Notes: generated by a model not told the origin, from the sequence alone. A stretch of DNA of 64,000 nucleotides from Bacillota bacterium (GCA_023436115.1 JAEZKQ010000024.1:62001-126000); one strand, 5' to 3'. Positions 15,175 through 24,101 are shown, counted from the stretch's first letter. Made by a program: numbers and translations.

Positions 15175-15863
15175 GCGATATCACCCCCGTTCGAGCTGTC
15201 ATCACGTTCTAATTTACCGTCTTTGATATACAATCTCCGACTCGCCATCTTGGCCACATCAGAATCATGCGTGATCAGCAATATACCGCGGCCTTCGCGG
15301 TGCAGGCTGATAAGCATATTCATGATCTCTCTACCTGAATGCGAATCAAGGTTGCCTGTCGGTTCATCGGCCAATATCAGCGTGGGGTGCGTCGAAAGCG
15401 CCCGTGCGATTGCGACGCGCTGCTGCTGGCCGCCCGAAAGCTCGGTCGGACGGTGCGACATTCTGTCTGCAAGCCCCACCTTGGCCAGCGAATCTGTCAC
15501 GCGCTTTTTTCTCTCGGAAAGCGGCAGCCCCTGATAGATAAGCGGCAGCTCCACGTTCTCATAAGCCGTAAGCTTACTGAGCAGATTAAACTGCTGAAAA
15601 ATAAAACCGATCTCTTTATTGCGAATTTCACCAAGCTGTCGTTCCGTGTAATCGTCGATGAGCTGGTTGTTAAGCCAGTACTCGCCTTCGTCGGCCAGGT
15701 CCAGGCATCCGATGATATTCATCAGTGTCGATTTACCGCTGCCCGACGGCCCCACCACCGCGACAAATTCTCCGTCCTTGATGGTCAGCGACACACCGTC
15801 CAGCGCATGAACCTCCGCCTCGCCCATCTGATACGTCTTTTTAACGTTGCGCAGTTCTATCAT
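15171..15863 (-). CDS. MacB/LolD-type ABC transporter ATPase
   Basis: This 230-residue ATPase has Walker A GPSGSGKSTLMN, the Q-loop in GFIFQQFNLLSKLTAYENV, signature ELSGGQQQRVAIARAL and Walker B LILADEPTGNLDS. The GNLDS ending and INxxG-like spacing mark the LolD/FtsE/MacB group that works with FtsX-type permeases. The start is 12 bases after the adaptor stop and the end overlaps the permease start by four bases. Confidence 0.94.
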   Translation of the reverse strand: MIELRNVKKTYQMGEAEVHALDGVSLTIKDGEFVAVVGPSGSGKSTLMNIIGCLDLADEGEYWLNNQLIDDYTERQLGEIRNKEIGFIFQQFNLLSKLTAYENVELPLIYQGLPLSERKKRVTDSLAKVGLADRMSHRPTELSGGQQQRVAIARALSTHPTLILADEPTGNLDSHSGREIMNMLISLHREGRGILLITHDSDVAKMASRRLYIKDGKLERDDSSNGGDIA

Positions 15864-15875
15864 GCGTAGCGCCCC

Positions 15876-17483
15876 TTACTCTTCTGCAGCTAGCTTGCTG
15901 CTGCCGGCGCTTTCTTTGCCGATGTTTTCATTGCGGTTCCCGCCGCCCATGCCATTTCCGCCGCCCATTCCGTTTCCGCCACGGTAGCTCCACATCTGTT
16001 CTTGCAGGCTCTTCTCCTTGACTTGGGGCACAGCCACACGGTCTCCCTCATTTAAGCCTTCAAGAATCTGAATGTTGACCCCGTCTGTGACACCGGTGAT
16101 CACCTTATGTGTCGCGGGTGTATAAGCAAGGTCCTTATTCACATCCGCCTCCAGAACAACGAATTTTTCTCCACCCAGTATCTGTATTGCCTCAACCGGA
16201 ATAATCAACGCATCCTGAGCCGACTGTGACACAATCTGCACATCCGCGCTCATGCCGATCATCACGTCCTGCGCATCTTCCAGCGAAAGCGTGACCGTAT
16301 AGTTTGTGACATTGTTCTGCGAAACACCGATGGGATTGATCTTTAACACCTTTGCCGTATATGTCTTTTCCGGCAGCGCATCAAACGTGACAGAAGCCTC
16401 TTCGCCCACTTCGATACCCGCAATGTCGAGTTCATCGATATTTACATCGATTTTTACGGCATCGTTGCTCTTTACCTCAAAAAGCGCTGTTCCTTCCTGC
16501 ACAAGCTGGTTTACCTTAAGAGACAAACCTGATACCACGCCATCTATCTGCGCCCGTACTGTTAAGTTCTCAATATCAAAGAGCACTTCCTCCAGATCCT
16601 TCTGAAGCTTCTCGCGCTGCTCTATCTGCGCATAAAGCGCGGATGAAAGGATCTCGCCTTCAAGGCTGAAAAGCTTATCGCCTCTTGAGACCTCATCTCC
16701 CACCTCTACGCTGACATCCTCAATGCTGCCCCCGCGGGCGCGCACATAAACCGGATTGGCGATGTTTACGGTGCCGCTGCCAACATCTGCGCCGTTTGCG
16801 TCTGTGACAAACGCTTCCTCGCCCAGCGTGAATCCGTCATCATGGAACTCCACGATGGCATAGCCCGCTTCAAAACCGGTTACAGTGCCTTGCATACTTT
16901 TTGTGCCCACCGTGACAGTCACTTTGTCTCCGATGAGGATACCTGCTTTATACGGTATATTCGTTGCCAGCAGCTCATCGGGGCATATGAGCGCCATTGC
17001 ACCGTCTCTCGTTACAACAGCATCCACACTGTCGCCTTCTTTGCCGTAAACCGCTTTAACGATACCGTCAGCGGGCGATATCACCTTATCGCTGCCCGAG
17101 GACGCACGCATGGTCAGTATCATCGAATCTGTCTCGCTGATTTGCTGCTCTAAACTCAAGCGTTCGGTTTCAAGCGCATCACTTTCCAGCACAGCGATCA
17201 CGTCGCCCGTGCTGACCACGTCACCGTTCTCTGCCAGCACCTCTTTCACAGTCCCCGTGAAGCCCGCATAAACGGTCTGATCGTGAAGCGGCTCGACGCT
17301 GCCCGCTCCCTTCACCTTCACCTCTATCGTTCCTTTTGTGACGTCGACAATATCATATGTCGTCTTGGCCATCTCCGCCATATTAGCCCTCATGCGCAAA
17401 TACCCAAACACACCCAAGGCTGCTACCACCACGACGATTGCCAGTATGATGATTCTCTTCTTTTTACTCTTCTTTTTATTCAT
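15876..17483 (-). CDS. MacA-like periplasmic-adaptor-type protein
   Basis: The 535-residue first gene of the exporter operon. A lysine-rich start (MNKKKSKKKR) precedes one membrane anchor (about residues 10-28). Two biotinyl-lipoyl-like segments follow, TVYAGFTGTVKEVLAENGD and VISPADGIVKAVYGKEGD, with a hairpin of short coiled coil between, and a beta-barrel region near residues 330-430. The C-terminus contains the repeat GGNGMGGGNGMGGGNRN. In monoderms such HlyD/MacA proteins are membrane-anchored partners of MacB-like permeases. It is longer than typical MacA because an extra lipoyl-like module lies around residues 150-290. Confidence 0.88.
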   Translation of the reverse strand: MNKKKSKKKRIIILAIVVVVAALGVFGYLRMRANMAEMAKTTYDIVDVTKGTIEVKVKGAGSVEPLHDQTVYAGFTGTVKEVLAENGDVVSTGDVIAVLESDALETERLSLEQQISETDSMILTMRASSGSDKVISPADGIVKAVYGKEGDSVDAVVTRDGAMALICPDELLATNIPYKAGILIGDKVTVTVGTKSMQGTVTGFEAGYAIVEFHDDGFTLGEEAFVTDANGADVGSGTVNIANPVYVRARGGSIEDVSVEVGDEVSRGDKLFSLEGEILSSALYAQIEQREKLQKDLEEVLFDIENLTVRAQIDGVVSGLSLKVNQLVQEGTALFEVKSNDAVKIDVNIDELDIAGIEVGEEASVTFDALPEKTYTAKVLKINPIGVSQNNVTNYTVTLSLEDAQDVMIGMSADVQIVSQSAQDALIIPVEAIQILGGEKFVVLEADVNKDLAYTPATHKVITGVTDGVNIQILEGLNEGDRVAVPQVKEKSLQEQMWSYRGGNGMGGGNGMGGGNRNENIGKESAGSSKLAAEE

Positions 17484-17633
17484 TGGGTTCCTCCAAATAA
17501 AATATCATAAATCGTAAATAACGCTTTTAATTTTGTTATTTAGCTATTTTACCAATTGTTGAGGGAAACAAACAACATGAATTAAGATGCTTTACATAAT
17601 ATTCACATTGCTGATAGTTTTTTAGGGATTTAC

Positions 17634-18182
17634 TTACTGAGGAATGCCATATTCCAACGTATTGGGGTCTTGAAACAAAGGATTCATTGGCGGATAGTAT
17701 GTGAAAACAACTAATATGAAGAACATCGCGATGATAATGACGAACGATGCAATGTGGTATGCAGGCCCAGACAGCTTTGTTTTTGATATCGTGGCTTTGT
17801 AGGCCAGGTAAACACCCAGTACTATGACAACGAACGTAATAATCAGATTGACGACAACGGAGTCGACACCCAGCGTTTTTGATAAATAATACAGGAACAG
17901 CATCACAAAAGGCATCAACGGCAGGATAATTGTATGAGCAAATAAAAAGTTCGGAAAGCTTTTACCCACCGTAGAACGTCCGATAGCAAAATAGATCAGC
18001 ATGGGGAAAAAGAACAGCTTTGTATGCTCCCACGGGCTTTCATTTACCGGACTTATGCTTCCGATCAAACCGGATGGTGCCCACTTATATAGATAGTGCC
18101 AAAGAACGGCGAGTCCGAAGATCACAAAAACACCGATGATACCCCATATTTTTAAGTTTCTACGCTCTTTATTGACAATCAT
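17634..18182 (-). CDS. Multi-pass membrane protein, DUF6512-like
   Basis: This 182-residue protein has five or six hydrophobic segments. The motif SISPVNESPWEHTKLFFFPM after the first helix resembles the DUF6512 family, whose function is unknown. The ATG at 18182 has no clear ribosome site and lies between two arms of an inverted repeat (18155-18165 and 18196-18206). It is 36 bases downstream of the radA stop and may be transcribed with it. Confidence 0.7.
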   Translation of the reverse strand: MIVNKERRNLKIWGIIGVFVIFGLAVLWHYLYKWAPSGLIGSISPVNESPWEHTKLFFFPMLIYFAIGRSTVGKSFPNFLFAHTIILPLMPFVMLFLYYLSKTLGVDSVVVNLIITFVVIVLGVYLAYKATISKTKLSGPAYHIASFVIIIAMFFILVVFTYYPPMNPLFQDPNTLEYGIPQ

Positions 18183-18206
18183 ATTACTATTTTGTGCGTA
18201 GAAACT
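18155..18206. repeat. Inverted repeat spanning a start codon
   Basis: AGTTTCTACGC (18155-18165) and GCGTAGAAACT (18196-18206) are perfect 11-bp arms with a 30-base loop. On the transcript the right arm precedes the ATG and the left arm lies within the first codons, so folding would place the start codon in a closed loop. Confidence 0.55.
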
Positions 18207-18218
18207 ACATAATATGAC

Positions 18219-19568
18219 TTAAATCAGAATTTCCAGCGCATCAAATACATGGCGAACGCCGTGCACCTGAATACCATCGGGTGCTTTCAACCCTGCCAGA
18301 TTCGATTTTGGAATCACAGCGCGCTTAAAGCCCATTTTCGCGCATTCCATAAGCCGCTTTTCTATTTGCCCCACAGCCCGAACCTCACCGGTCAGCCCCA
18401 CTTCACCGATGGCTACCGCGTCGCTGATAGGCGCATCGCGAAAGCTCGATACGATACTGGCTGCCATAGCCAGATCCGCCGCAGGCTGGTTTAAACGCAT
18501 ACCGCCTGCCACATTTAAATAAACGTCCTGATTATAGAGCTTTAAACCCATGCGCTTTTCCAACACAGCCACCATAAGCGCCATGCGGCCAAAATCCAGC
18601 CCGGAGGTCATACGGCGCGGCATCTGAAACGACGTGGGACTGACAAGTGCCTGAATTTCCAGCAGGACGGGTCGCGTGCCTTCAATGGCCGGGTACACAC
18701 AAGAACCTGAAACCTCCTTTGCCCGCTCACCCAACAGCATGCCTGAAGGGTTTTCCACCTCAATCATGCCGTCGTCACGCATATCAAATACGCCGATCTC
18801 GTTTGTGGACCCAAAACGGTTTTTGACGGTGCGCAGTATGCGGAATGTTCCTTGCCGCTCTCCTTCAAAGTATAGAACGGTATCCACCATATGTTCCACC
18901 ATGCGCGGCCCTGCAATTGCCCCCTCCTTGGTGACGTGACCGATTATAAATATCGCTGTGCCGGTCGTTTTTGCCTCGCGCGTTAAAAGCGCAGCACACT
19001 CTTTAATCTGGCTCAGGCTTCCCGCCGCCGGACCCAAACGCGAGGAATACATGGTCTGAATAGAGTCAACGACCACAAAATCAGGCGCGTTTTCACGTAT
19101 GCGCACAATGGCGCTGTTCACTTCCGTTTCGCTTAAGAGCTTCATATCGCTCTGTATGCCGAGCCTCGCGGCGCGCAGGCGAATCTGGCGCAGTGATTCC
19201 TCGCCGGATATATAAAGCACGCTTTTGCCCGTTTTGGCCATGGAGTCGGCCACCTGAAGGAACAGCGTCGATTTACCGATACCCGGTTCGCCTCCTGCCA
19301 GCACGACCGAGCCTTCCACAACCCCGGCCCCCAGTACGCGATCCAGCTCGTTATATCCCGTACTCCATCGCGCAGTATCTTCCATCGACACATCCTTAAG
19401 TAAAACTGCCTGAGCACCCAAGGACATACCGGCAAGACTATTAACAGGCGTTAACAGCACTTTTTCCTCAAGCGTATTCCAAGCCCGGCATGACGGACAC
19501 TGCCCCAGCCATTTTGTGCTCTGATAACCGCATTCGCTGCAAACAAACGCGTTTTTTTCCTTTGCCAT
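18219..19568 (-). CDS. radA: DNA repair protein RadA (Sms)
   Basis: This 449-residue RecA-like helicase works in recombination and branch migration. It starts MAKEKNAFVCSECGYQSTKW with a C4 zinc finger (CxxC...CPSC), followed by Walker A GEPGIGKSTLFLQ (about residue 97). The RadA-specific KNRFGSTNEIGVF motif lies near residue 255 and a Lon-protease-like domain, including LTGEVRAVGQIEKRL, ends the protein. ATG 19568 is chosen because GGAGGG precedes it; the open frame extends 36 codons upstream without conservation. Confidence 0.96.
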   Translation of the reverse strand: MAKEKNAFVCSECGYQSTKWLGQCPSCRAWNTLEEKVLLTPVNSLAGMSLGAQAVLLKDVSMEDTARWSTGYNELDRVLGAGVVEGSVVLAGGEPGIGKSTLFLQVADSMAKTGKSVLYISGEESLRQIRLRAARLGIQSDMKLLSETEVNSAIVRIRENAPDFVVVDSIQTMYSSRLGPAAGSLSQIKECAALLTREAKTTGTAIFIIGHVTKEGAIAGPRMVEHMVDTVLYFEGERQGTFRILRTVKNRFGSTNEIGVFDMRDDGMIEVENPSGMLLGERAKEVSGSCVYPAIEGTRPVLLEIQALVSPTSFQMPRRMTSGLDFGRMALMVAVLEKRMGLKLYNQDVYLNVAGGMRLNQPAADLAMAASIVSSFRDAPISDAVAIGEVGLTGEVRAVGQIEKRLMECAKMGFKRAVIPKSNLAGLKAPDGIQVHGVRHVFDALEILI

Positions 19569-19659
19569 ATCCGCCCTCCTCAGCTTGCGCTCTAATTCAA
19601 CTTTTATACTGTGACTTATTATATATGTTTTCTTCGCAAAGGCAAAGCCCATTCCCTGC

Positions 19660-19693
19660 ATGAAAACAAGCCCCAAAGCTAAGCTTTAAGGGC
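19660..19693 (-). terminator. Probable terminator of the EF-hand protein gene
   Basis: On the minus strand GCCCTTAAAGC-TTA-GCTTTGGGGC pairs imperfectly and is followed by TTGTTTTC, about 40 bases past the stop at 19733. Confidence 0.5.
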
Positions 19694-19732
19694 CTGTCTC
19701 ATCTATCTCATGCTGCTGCACTGTGCCAAATT

Positions 19733-20764
19733 TTAAATGGCAAGATCGATATGATGGATGGTGCCTACAGTACCGTTTTCTTTTAAATAAATCGAACTGC
19801 TCTTCATTTCACCATATTCATCCGTCATATCCTTAAATTCAAATTGCGTGCTGATATCATTAAGGTATATCGCCCCAATTCCCACATCACCCAACTTAAA
19901 CAGCGTTCTTTGCCCGTCCTGCGTCATCGAAAGCACCGATAATCGGCTAAACACCTCATCCGCTTCATCAATCCAGCCGTTCTTGTCGGTATCATAAGCA
20001 CGCAGATCCGCAAAGCCATTGCCGCTTTGCGGCCCGAAAAGCTCACTGCCGTCGTTTATAACGCCGTCGCCGTTTTTGTCGAGCGCCAGAAAACCGCTGT
20101 TGCCCGTCGCAAAGGATATGTTGTCCATCACCCCGTCCGCATCCAGATCAAAGGCCTGCTTATTGGTGCTCAGCGTTGGTGCGCCGCCACCCATGACAAC
20201 CACAAGCGGGTCAACCATTTTCGCGTCTCCCATGCGTATGCTTAGATTTGTCTGCTCATAGTATGAACGGGACATAGAAAATACCATGTTAAATGAAATT
20301 TTACGCCCGTCGGCTGTTTTCACATAACCACCGGAATCAAAACGGATATTTTCCTGTTCCGAATAAATTTCCTGATAATCATACCGCATTCCCCAGCCGT
20401 TTAAGTTTCCTGGCTGCTGCAAATTGATTGTTATACCGAGGGCAGTTTGGTTGCTCTTAGTAAGCAATTCTTTGGCATGATTTTTGAATTTTATGCGTTT
20501 ACCTGACAATTGATAAACTAATGCTTCGATAAGTTTTATTTTCGTATCAGTATTAATCTCGTCAATTGATTTGGCTTCAGTATTCAAATATGTCTTTTCG
20601 GTGTTAAACTGATAAAGCGAGCCTCTTATATCAATAATAAACGCTCGCTCGTCACCTGTCTCATCCTGAGCGCCTGTCCACACTTCAAGGCTTTCCGATA
20701 CACTTTTTTCCTTGGATAAACTATGTGAACTGCTTTGCTGAATATTATAGCTATCAATTTTCAT
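19733..20764 (-). CDS. EF-hand-type calcium-binding protein, unknown role
   Basis: This 343-residue protein begins MKIDSYNIQQSSSHSLS, with no signal peptide. The C-terminal half holds three calcium-loop-like motifs: DLDADGVMDN, DKNGDGVINDGSELFG and DTDKNGWIDEADEVF. It also has MVDPLVVVMGGGAPTLS and GVGAIYLNDISTQFEF. I recall this arrangement from widespread clostridial and proteobacterial proteins of unassigned function; export by a leaderless route or a cell-surface role is possible but unproven. AAGGAGG precedes ATG 20764. It stands alone between radA and an azoreductase gene. Confidence 0.7.
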   Translation of the reverse strand: MKIDSYNIQQSSSHSLSKEKSVSESLEVWTGAQDETGDERAFIIDIRGSLYQFNTEKTYLNTEAKSIDEINTDTKIKLIEALVYQLSGKRIKFKNHAKELLTKSNQTALGITINLQQPGNLNGWGMRYDYQEIYSEQENIRFDSGGYVKTADGRKISFNMVFSMSRSYYEQTNLSIRMGDAKMVDPLVVVMGGGAPTLSTNKQAFDLDADGVMDNISFATGNSGFLALDKNGDGVINDGSELFGPQSGNGFADLRAYDTDKNGWIDEADEVFSRLSVLSMTQDGQRTLFKLGDVGIGAIYLNDISTQFEFKDMTDEYGEMKSSSIYLKENGTVGTIHHIDLAI

Positions 20765-20889
20765 AGTCGGCCTCCTTGCCAATTCGCTCCTTAAAACAAT
20801 AACTCCTCTCCTATATTTCTATCGTGATAACCTCATGATAACTTAACAGGAGAGCGGGGCGTTTTAGCATAATTGCCCGATATTTCTTG

Positions 20890-21525
20890 TTATAGGAGTA
20901 AATTATCTATTTTATTGACTGCTTTGGCTATCGCCTCACGACGTTCTTCCTCTGTGGTGCCCGTTCCGTCCACTAATAGCTCATCAAAGCGACCGATACC
21001 CATGAACCTCATCACATCGTGCACATAATTGAGACCCTTATTAAGCGCGGGACGAATCAGCCAAGGAATATGGCCGCCCGAAGACTGGACATAAATAAAC
21101 CATCTGAATTTATTGTCAAGCAAACCATGTGGCTTATTGTTTTCAAATTCTATTGTCTTTCCTGCCTGAATCACGCAATCGATATACTCTTTGACTGGTG
21201 CAGGGAAAGAAAGACTCCACATCGGTGTGGCTAAGACATATACACTGGCATCGCGAAATTGATCACACAATCGGATAATTTGATTGACTTCTTCCTGTTC
21301 TTTGGCACTTAGCCTGCTCCTTGCCTCCTCGCTGATAATCGTGCTTCTGCTTTCAAAATAGATATGCTTCAACTGCGGAATATGCTCCTTGTATAGATCA
21401 ACCTCTTCCAGCTGTAATTCTGGGTCGTTAGACATTAGCCTGTTTACAAGCTCACGCGCAACAGTTTTGCTTGAAGAGAGATCTTCAGGCTTGGTATTTG
21501 CAGAAATATAGAGAAGTTTTTTCAT
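20890..21525 (-). CDS. FMN-dependent NADH-azoreductase-like flavoprotein
   Basis: This 211-residue protein has a flavodoxin-like fold. It starts MKKLLYISANTKPEDLSSSKT (FMN phosphate loop) and has ATPMWSLSFPAPVKEYIDCV, the AzoR/quinone reductase core, and YVQSSGGHIPW near the isoalloxazine site. Members reduce quinones or azo compounds with NADH. It is a lone gene, with no sign of what induces it. Confidence 0.85.
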   Translation of the reverse strand: MKKLLYISANTKPEDLSSSKTVARELVNRLMSNDPELQLEEVDLYKEHIPQLKHIYFESRSTIISEEARSRLSAKEQEEVNQIIRLCDQFRDASVYVLATPMWSLSFPAPVKEYIDCVIQAGKTIEFENNKPHGLLDNKFRWFIYVQSSGGHIPWLIRPALNKGLNYVHDVMRFMGIGRFDELLVDGTGTTEEERREAIAKAVNKIDNLLL

Positions 21526-21589
21526 GACGGACTCCTATTGATTTTGTATTGTATATAGTTTCGACTGCTATCTCGTATTTATGCGGTTG

Positions 21590-21619
21590 CAAAAAAAAAG
21601 AACTGCGGCTGCAGTTCTT
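21590..21619 (-). terminator. Terminator of the hsp20 gene
   Basis: On the minus strand AAGAACTGC-AGCC-GCAGTTCTT, a perfect 9-bp stem with a 4-base loop, runs into a continuous T stretch, ten bases beyond the stop. Confidence 0.85.
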
Positions 21620-21629
21620 ATAGTATATG

Positions 21630-22022
21630 TTATTCAATTTCGATGCGTTTTTCTTCAGCTCCCTTTTTTGGAAGAGTGACATAAAGCACACCGTTTTCCA
21701 TTTTAGCGGATATGTTCTCCTCTTCAATATTCTCAAGCACAAACCGTCTTGACAAATCACCCTCAGGTCTTTCTTTTCTCACATACCGGCTAGCTTCTTC
21801 TTGCTGCGCTTCTTTGGCCTTAACGCTGATTGTCAGTACACTCTTTTCGCAAACAAGTGTGACATCCTCTTTCTGTACACCGGGAACCTCTGCTTCCACC
21901 ACAAAAGCGTCTTTTTGCTCTTTCACATTCGCTCTGATCGTACCAACGGCGGAAGCATTATCATTAAAATAATCTCTCCATAATCGTCCTGTCACAATTG
22001 GGCTGTATGGTATCAATGTCAT
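21630..22022 (-). CDS. Small heat shock protein, Hsp20/alpha-crystallin family
   Basis: This 130-residue ATP-independent chaperone holds unfolding proteins. The N-terminal arm MTLIPYSPIVTGRLWRDYF is followed by the alpha-crystallin domain (about residues 28-125) with FVVEAEVPGVQKEDVTL and the closing ENGVLYVTLPKK. The C-terminal extension ends KRIEIE; the IxI-type anchor is IEI. AAGGAGG precedes the ATG. It is a single-gene unit with its own promoter, a CtsR-like operator and a strong terminator. Confidence 0.93.
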   Translation of the reverse strand: MTLIPYSPIVTGRLWRDYFNDNASAVGTIRANVKEQKDAFVVEAEVPGVQKEDVTLVCEKSVLTISVKAKEAQQEEASRYVRKERPEGDLSRRFVLENIEEENISAKMENGVLYVTLPKKGAEEKRIEIE

Positions 22023-22049
22023 AATCAGACGCCTCCTTAATAGCTTTTT

Positions 22050-22077
22050 GTTATAATTACTTTAACACATTGGTCAA
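22050..22077 (-). promoter_or_regulatory. hsp20 promoter
   Basis: On the minus strand TTGACC (22072-22077) and TATAAC (22050-22055) are separated by 16 bases, 27 bases ahead of the ATG. The -35 is part of the CtsR-like operator. Confidence 0.6.
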
Positions 22078-22088
22078 GGTTAGTCAAA
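22072..22088 (+). promoter_or_regulatory. CtsR-type heptad operator
   Basis: GGTCAAG-GTT-AGTCAAA matches the known CtsR consensus RGTCAAA-NAN-RGTCAAA with one mismatch in the first heptad and one in the spacer. It covers the -35 of the hsp20 promoter, the usual position for repression. Confidence 0.65.
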
Positions 22089-22202
22089 GTCTATCCTGTG
22101 CGAATACTGTACAAAACACGTCAGATTTCTTATTCATGAGCGGATATTTTAGAATAGTTAGCCCATATGCTGTTATTTGCCCTTTCTCGACCATTAAGAC
22201 CA

Positions 22203-22231
22203 AAACAAAAAACGGCGAATAACCGCCGTTT
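22203..22231 (-). terminator. Terminator of the Lrp/aminotransferase operon
   Basis: On the minus strand AAACGGCG-GTTATT-CGCCGTTT is followed by TTTG, 24 bases past the aminotransferase stop. Confidence 0.75.
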
Positions 22232-22254
22232 AAAAACAAATCCTATCTATTTGC

Positions 22255-23427
22255 TTATAAGCTCTCAACAAAGCTTTTTATTCTGATTAAGGCTTCCTTT
22301 AAGTTGGGCAGCGACGACGCATAAGAACAGCGGATGAAATTATCCACACTATCTCCAAAGGCGGTACCCGGTACACAAGCAACCTTTTTTTCATAAAGCA
22401 GCCGCTGACAAAATTCGTCGGATTTGAGACCGGTCGAGCTGATATTGGGGAATATATAAAATGCGCCCAACGGTTCAAAACAGGTTAACCCCATCTCATT
22501 AAACGATGTGTACATAAGCCGCCTGCGTCTATTATATTCATTGACCATTTTTTTAACCTGTACAAAACCATGACTGCATTCATAGCGCAGCGCCTCTATC
22601 CCGGCCTCCTGGCTCATAGACGACGCGCACAGCATTGAGTATTGATGGATCTTCACCATCGCGTCAATTAGCGGCTTGGGGCCTGCCGCGTATCCCAAAC
22701 GAAAACCAGTCATTGCAAAAGCTTTGGAAAAACCGTTAATCACAACAGTGCGCTCATACATACCCGGCAGCGATGCAATCGAGAAATGCTGCTGGTCATA
22801 TGTCAGCTCTGCATATATTTCGTCAGCAATAACAATAAGATCGTTTTCGATAATAATATCAGCGATCTTCTCGTAGTCCTCCATGGTCATAATCGCGCCT
22901 GTCGGGTTATTCGGAAACGCAATGATAACCGCCTTGGATTTTTTTGTGATAGCGCGCCTTAGGCTTTCGGGAGTAATACGAAAATTATCAGCTTCCTGAA
23001 GTATCATAGGCACCGGCGTCCCGCCCGCAAAACTCACGCCAGGCATATAAGCCACATATGAAGGCGCAGGAACGATGATCTCATCGCCCGGATTCATGAT
23101 TGCGCGAAACGCAAGATCAAGCCCTTCGCTGGCTCCCACAGTCACAACGATCTGGTTGGGTTCATAGCTAAGGCCAAAACGCATATCCATATATTCGCCT
23201 ATGGCTTTTCTAAGTTCAGTACTCCCATGGTTGGATGTGTAATGGGTACGGCCTGACTCCAAAGCATAAATAGCGCTTTCACGTATGTTCCACGGTGTGT
23301 CGAAATCCGGCTCCCCCACTCCGAGAGAGATACAATCCTTCATCTCACTCGCAATATCAAAAAATTTGCGTATTCCTGAAGGGGGCACATCCTTCACTCT
23401 TGCGGATATCTTCTGATCAATAGTCAT
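22255..23427 (-). CDS. PLP-dependent class I/II aminotransferase
   Basis: This 390-residue fold-type I aminotransferase has GVGEPDFDTPWNIRESAI near the N-terminus, VTVGASEGLDLAFRAI in the cofactor-binding part, FPNNPTGAIM, and the lysine motif NGFSKAFAMTGFRLGY, in which the lysine holds PLP. It resembles aspartate/aromatic aminotransferases of the PatA/AspC type; the amino donor is not predictable. The start overlaps the Lrp-family regulator stop by four bases, a pairing I know from many clostridia and which suggests the regulator senses an amino acid related to the reaction. Confidence 0.92.
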   Translation of the reverse strand: MTIDQKISARVKDVPPSGIRKFFDIASEMKDCISLGVGEPDFDTPWNIRESAIYALESGRTHYTSNHGSTELRKAIGEYMDMRFGLSYEPNQIVVTVGASEGLDLAFRAIMNPGDEIIVPAPSYVAYMPGVSFAGGTPVPMILQEADNFRITPESLRRAITKKSKAVIIAFPNNPTGAIMTMEDYEKIADIIIENDLIVIADEIYAELTYDQQHFSIASLPGMYERTVVINGFSKAFAMTGFRLGYAAGPKPLIDAMVKIHQYSMLCASSMSQEAGIEALRYECSHGFVQVKKMVNEYNRRRRLMYTSFNEMGLTCFEPLGAFYIFPNISSTGLKSDEFCQRLLYEKKVACVPGTAFGDSVDNFIRCSYASSLPNLKEALIRIKSFVESL

Positions 23428-23918
23428 GGCGAAATTACCAGCCTTTCCTCTTGCTCTTTCACAGTGAGTATCACGCCCTGCTCTTTATACTTTCTCATAA
23501 TAAAGTGCGTCACTGTACTTGATACACCTTCCAATACAGCAAGCTTCTCAAATACAAACTGAGAGATCTGTTTCATACTTCCTGCTCTGACGGTCACGGA
23601 GAGGTCATACGCTCCAGACATTAAATAGACCGATTTTACTTCAGAAAAACCATATATACGCTCAGCTAGCTCATCATACCCATGGCCTCTTTTGGGAACA
23701 ACCTTCACCTCGATGAGTGCTTCGGCCTCCTCGGATGCCACCTTTTCTCTGTTGACAATCGCCGAATATTTCACAATTATTTTTTCTTTCTCCATAATCG
23801 CAATAGCTTCATTCACCTGCTCAAGCGAAGCCCCGGTCATTACAGCGATCTCTTCCGGCGTCACCTTGGCATCATGCTCCAAGAGATCGAGAATTTCACA
23901 GTATAAAGTACTCCTCAT
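23424..23918 (-). CDS. Lrp/AsnC family transcriptional regulator
   Basis: This 164-residue regulator has an N-terminal winged helix (LLEHDAKVTPEEIAVMTGAS) and a C-terminal amino-acid-binding RAM domain (EALIEVKVVPKRGHGYDEL, then GAYDLSVTVRAGSM). It probably controls the downstream aminotransferase gene, to which it is translationally coupled. Confidence 0.9.
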   Translation of the reverse strand: MRSTLYCEILDLLEHDAKVTPEEIAVMTGASLEQVNEAIAIMEKEKIIVKYSAIVNREKVASEEAEALIEVKVVPKRGHGYDELAERIYGFSEVKSVYLMSGAYDLSVTVRAGSMKQISQFVFEKLAVLEGVSSTVTHFIMRKYKEQGVILTVKEQEERLVISP

Positions 23919-24050
23919 CGATATTCCCTCCGTGCAAAACGTTGTTCTTGGTATTCTACCACCTTCATTTCAGTGCGTCAAACACCTGAGTTTTTATTTT
24001 CGGTCATATTTACATTTTATATCAACTGCCTTTTACATTTCTTAGGTATA

Positions 24051-24085
24051 CAAAAAGCGCTGTACTTATTTTAAGCACAGCGCTT
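24051..24085 (-). terminator. Terminator of the zinc-ribbon gene
   Basis: On the minus strand AAGCGCTGT pairs with ACAGCGCTT, extended inward by a G-T wobble and CTTA/TAAG, and is followed by TTTG. It lies 17 bases past the stop. Confidence 0.75.
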
Positions 24086-24101
24086 GTCTGCTGATTAACC
24101 T

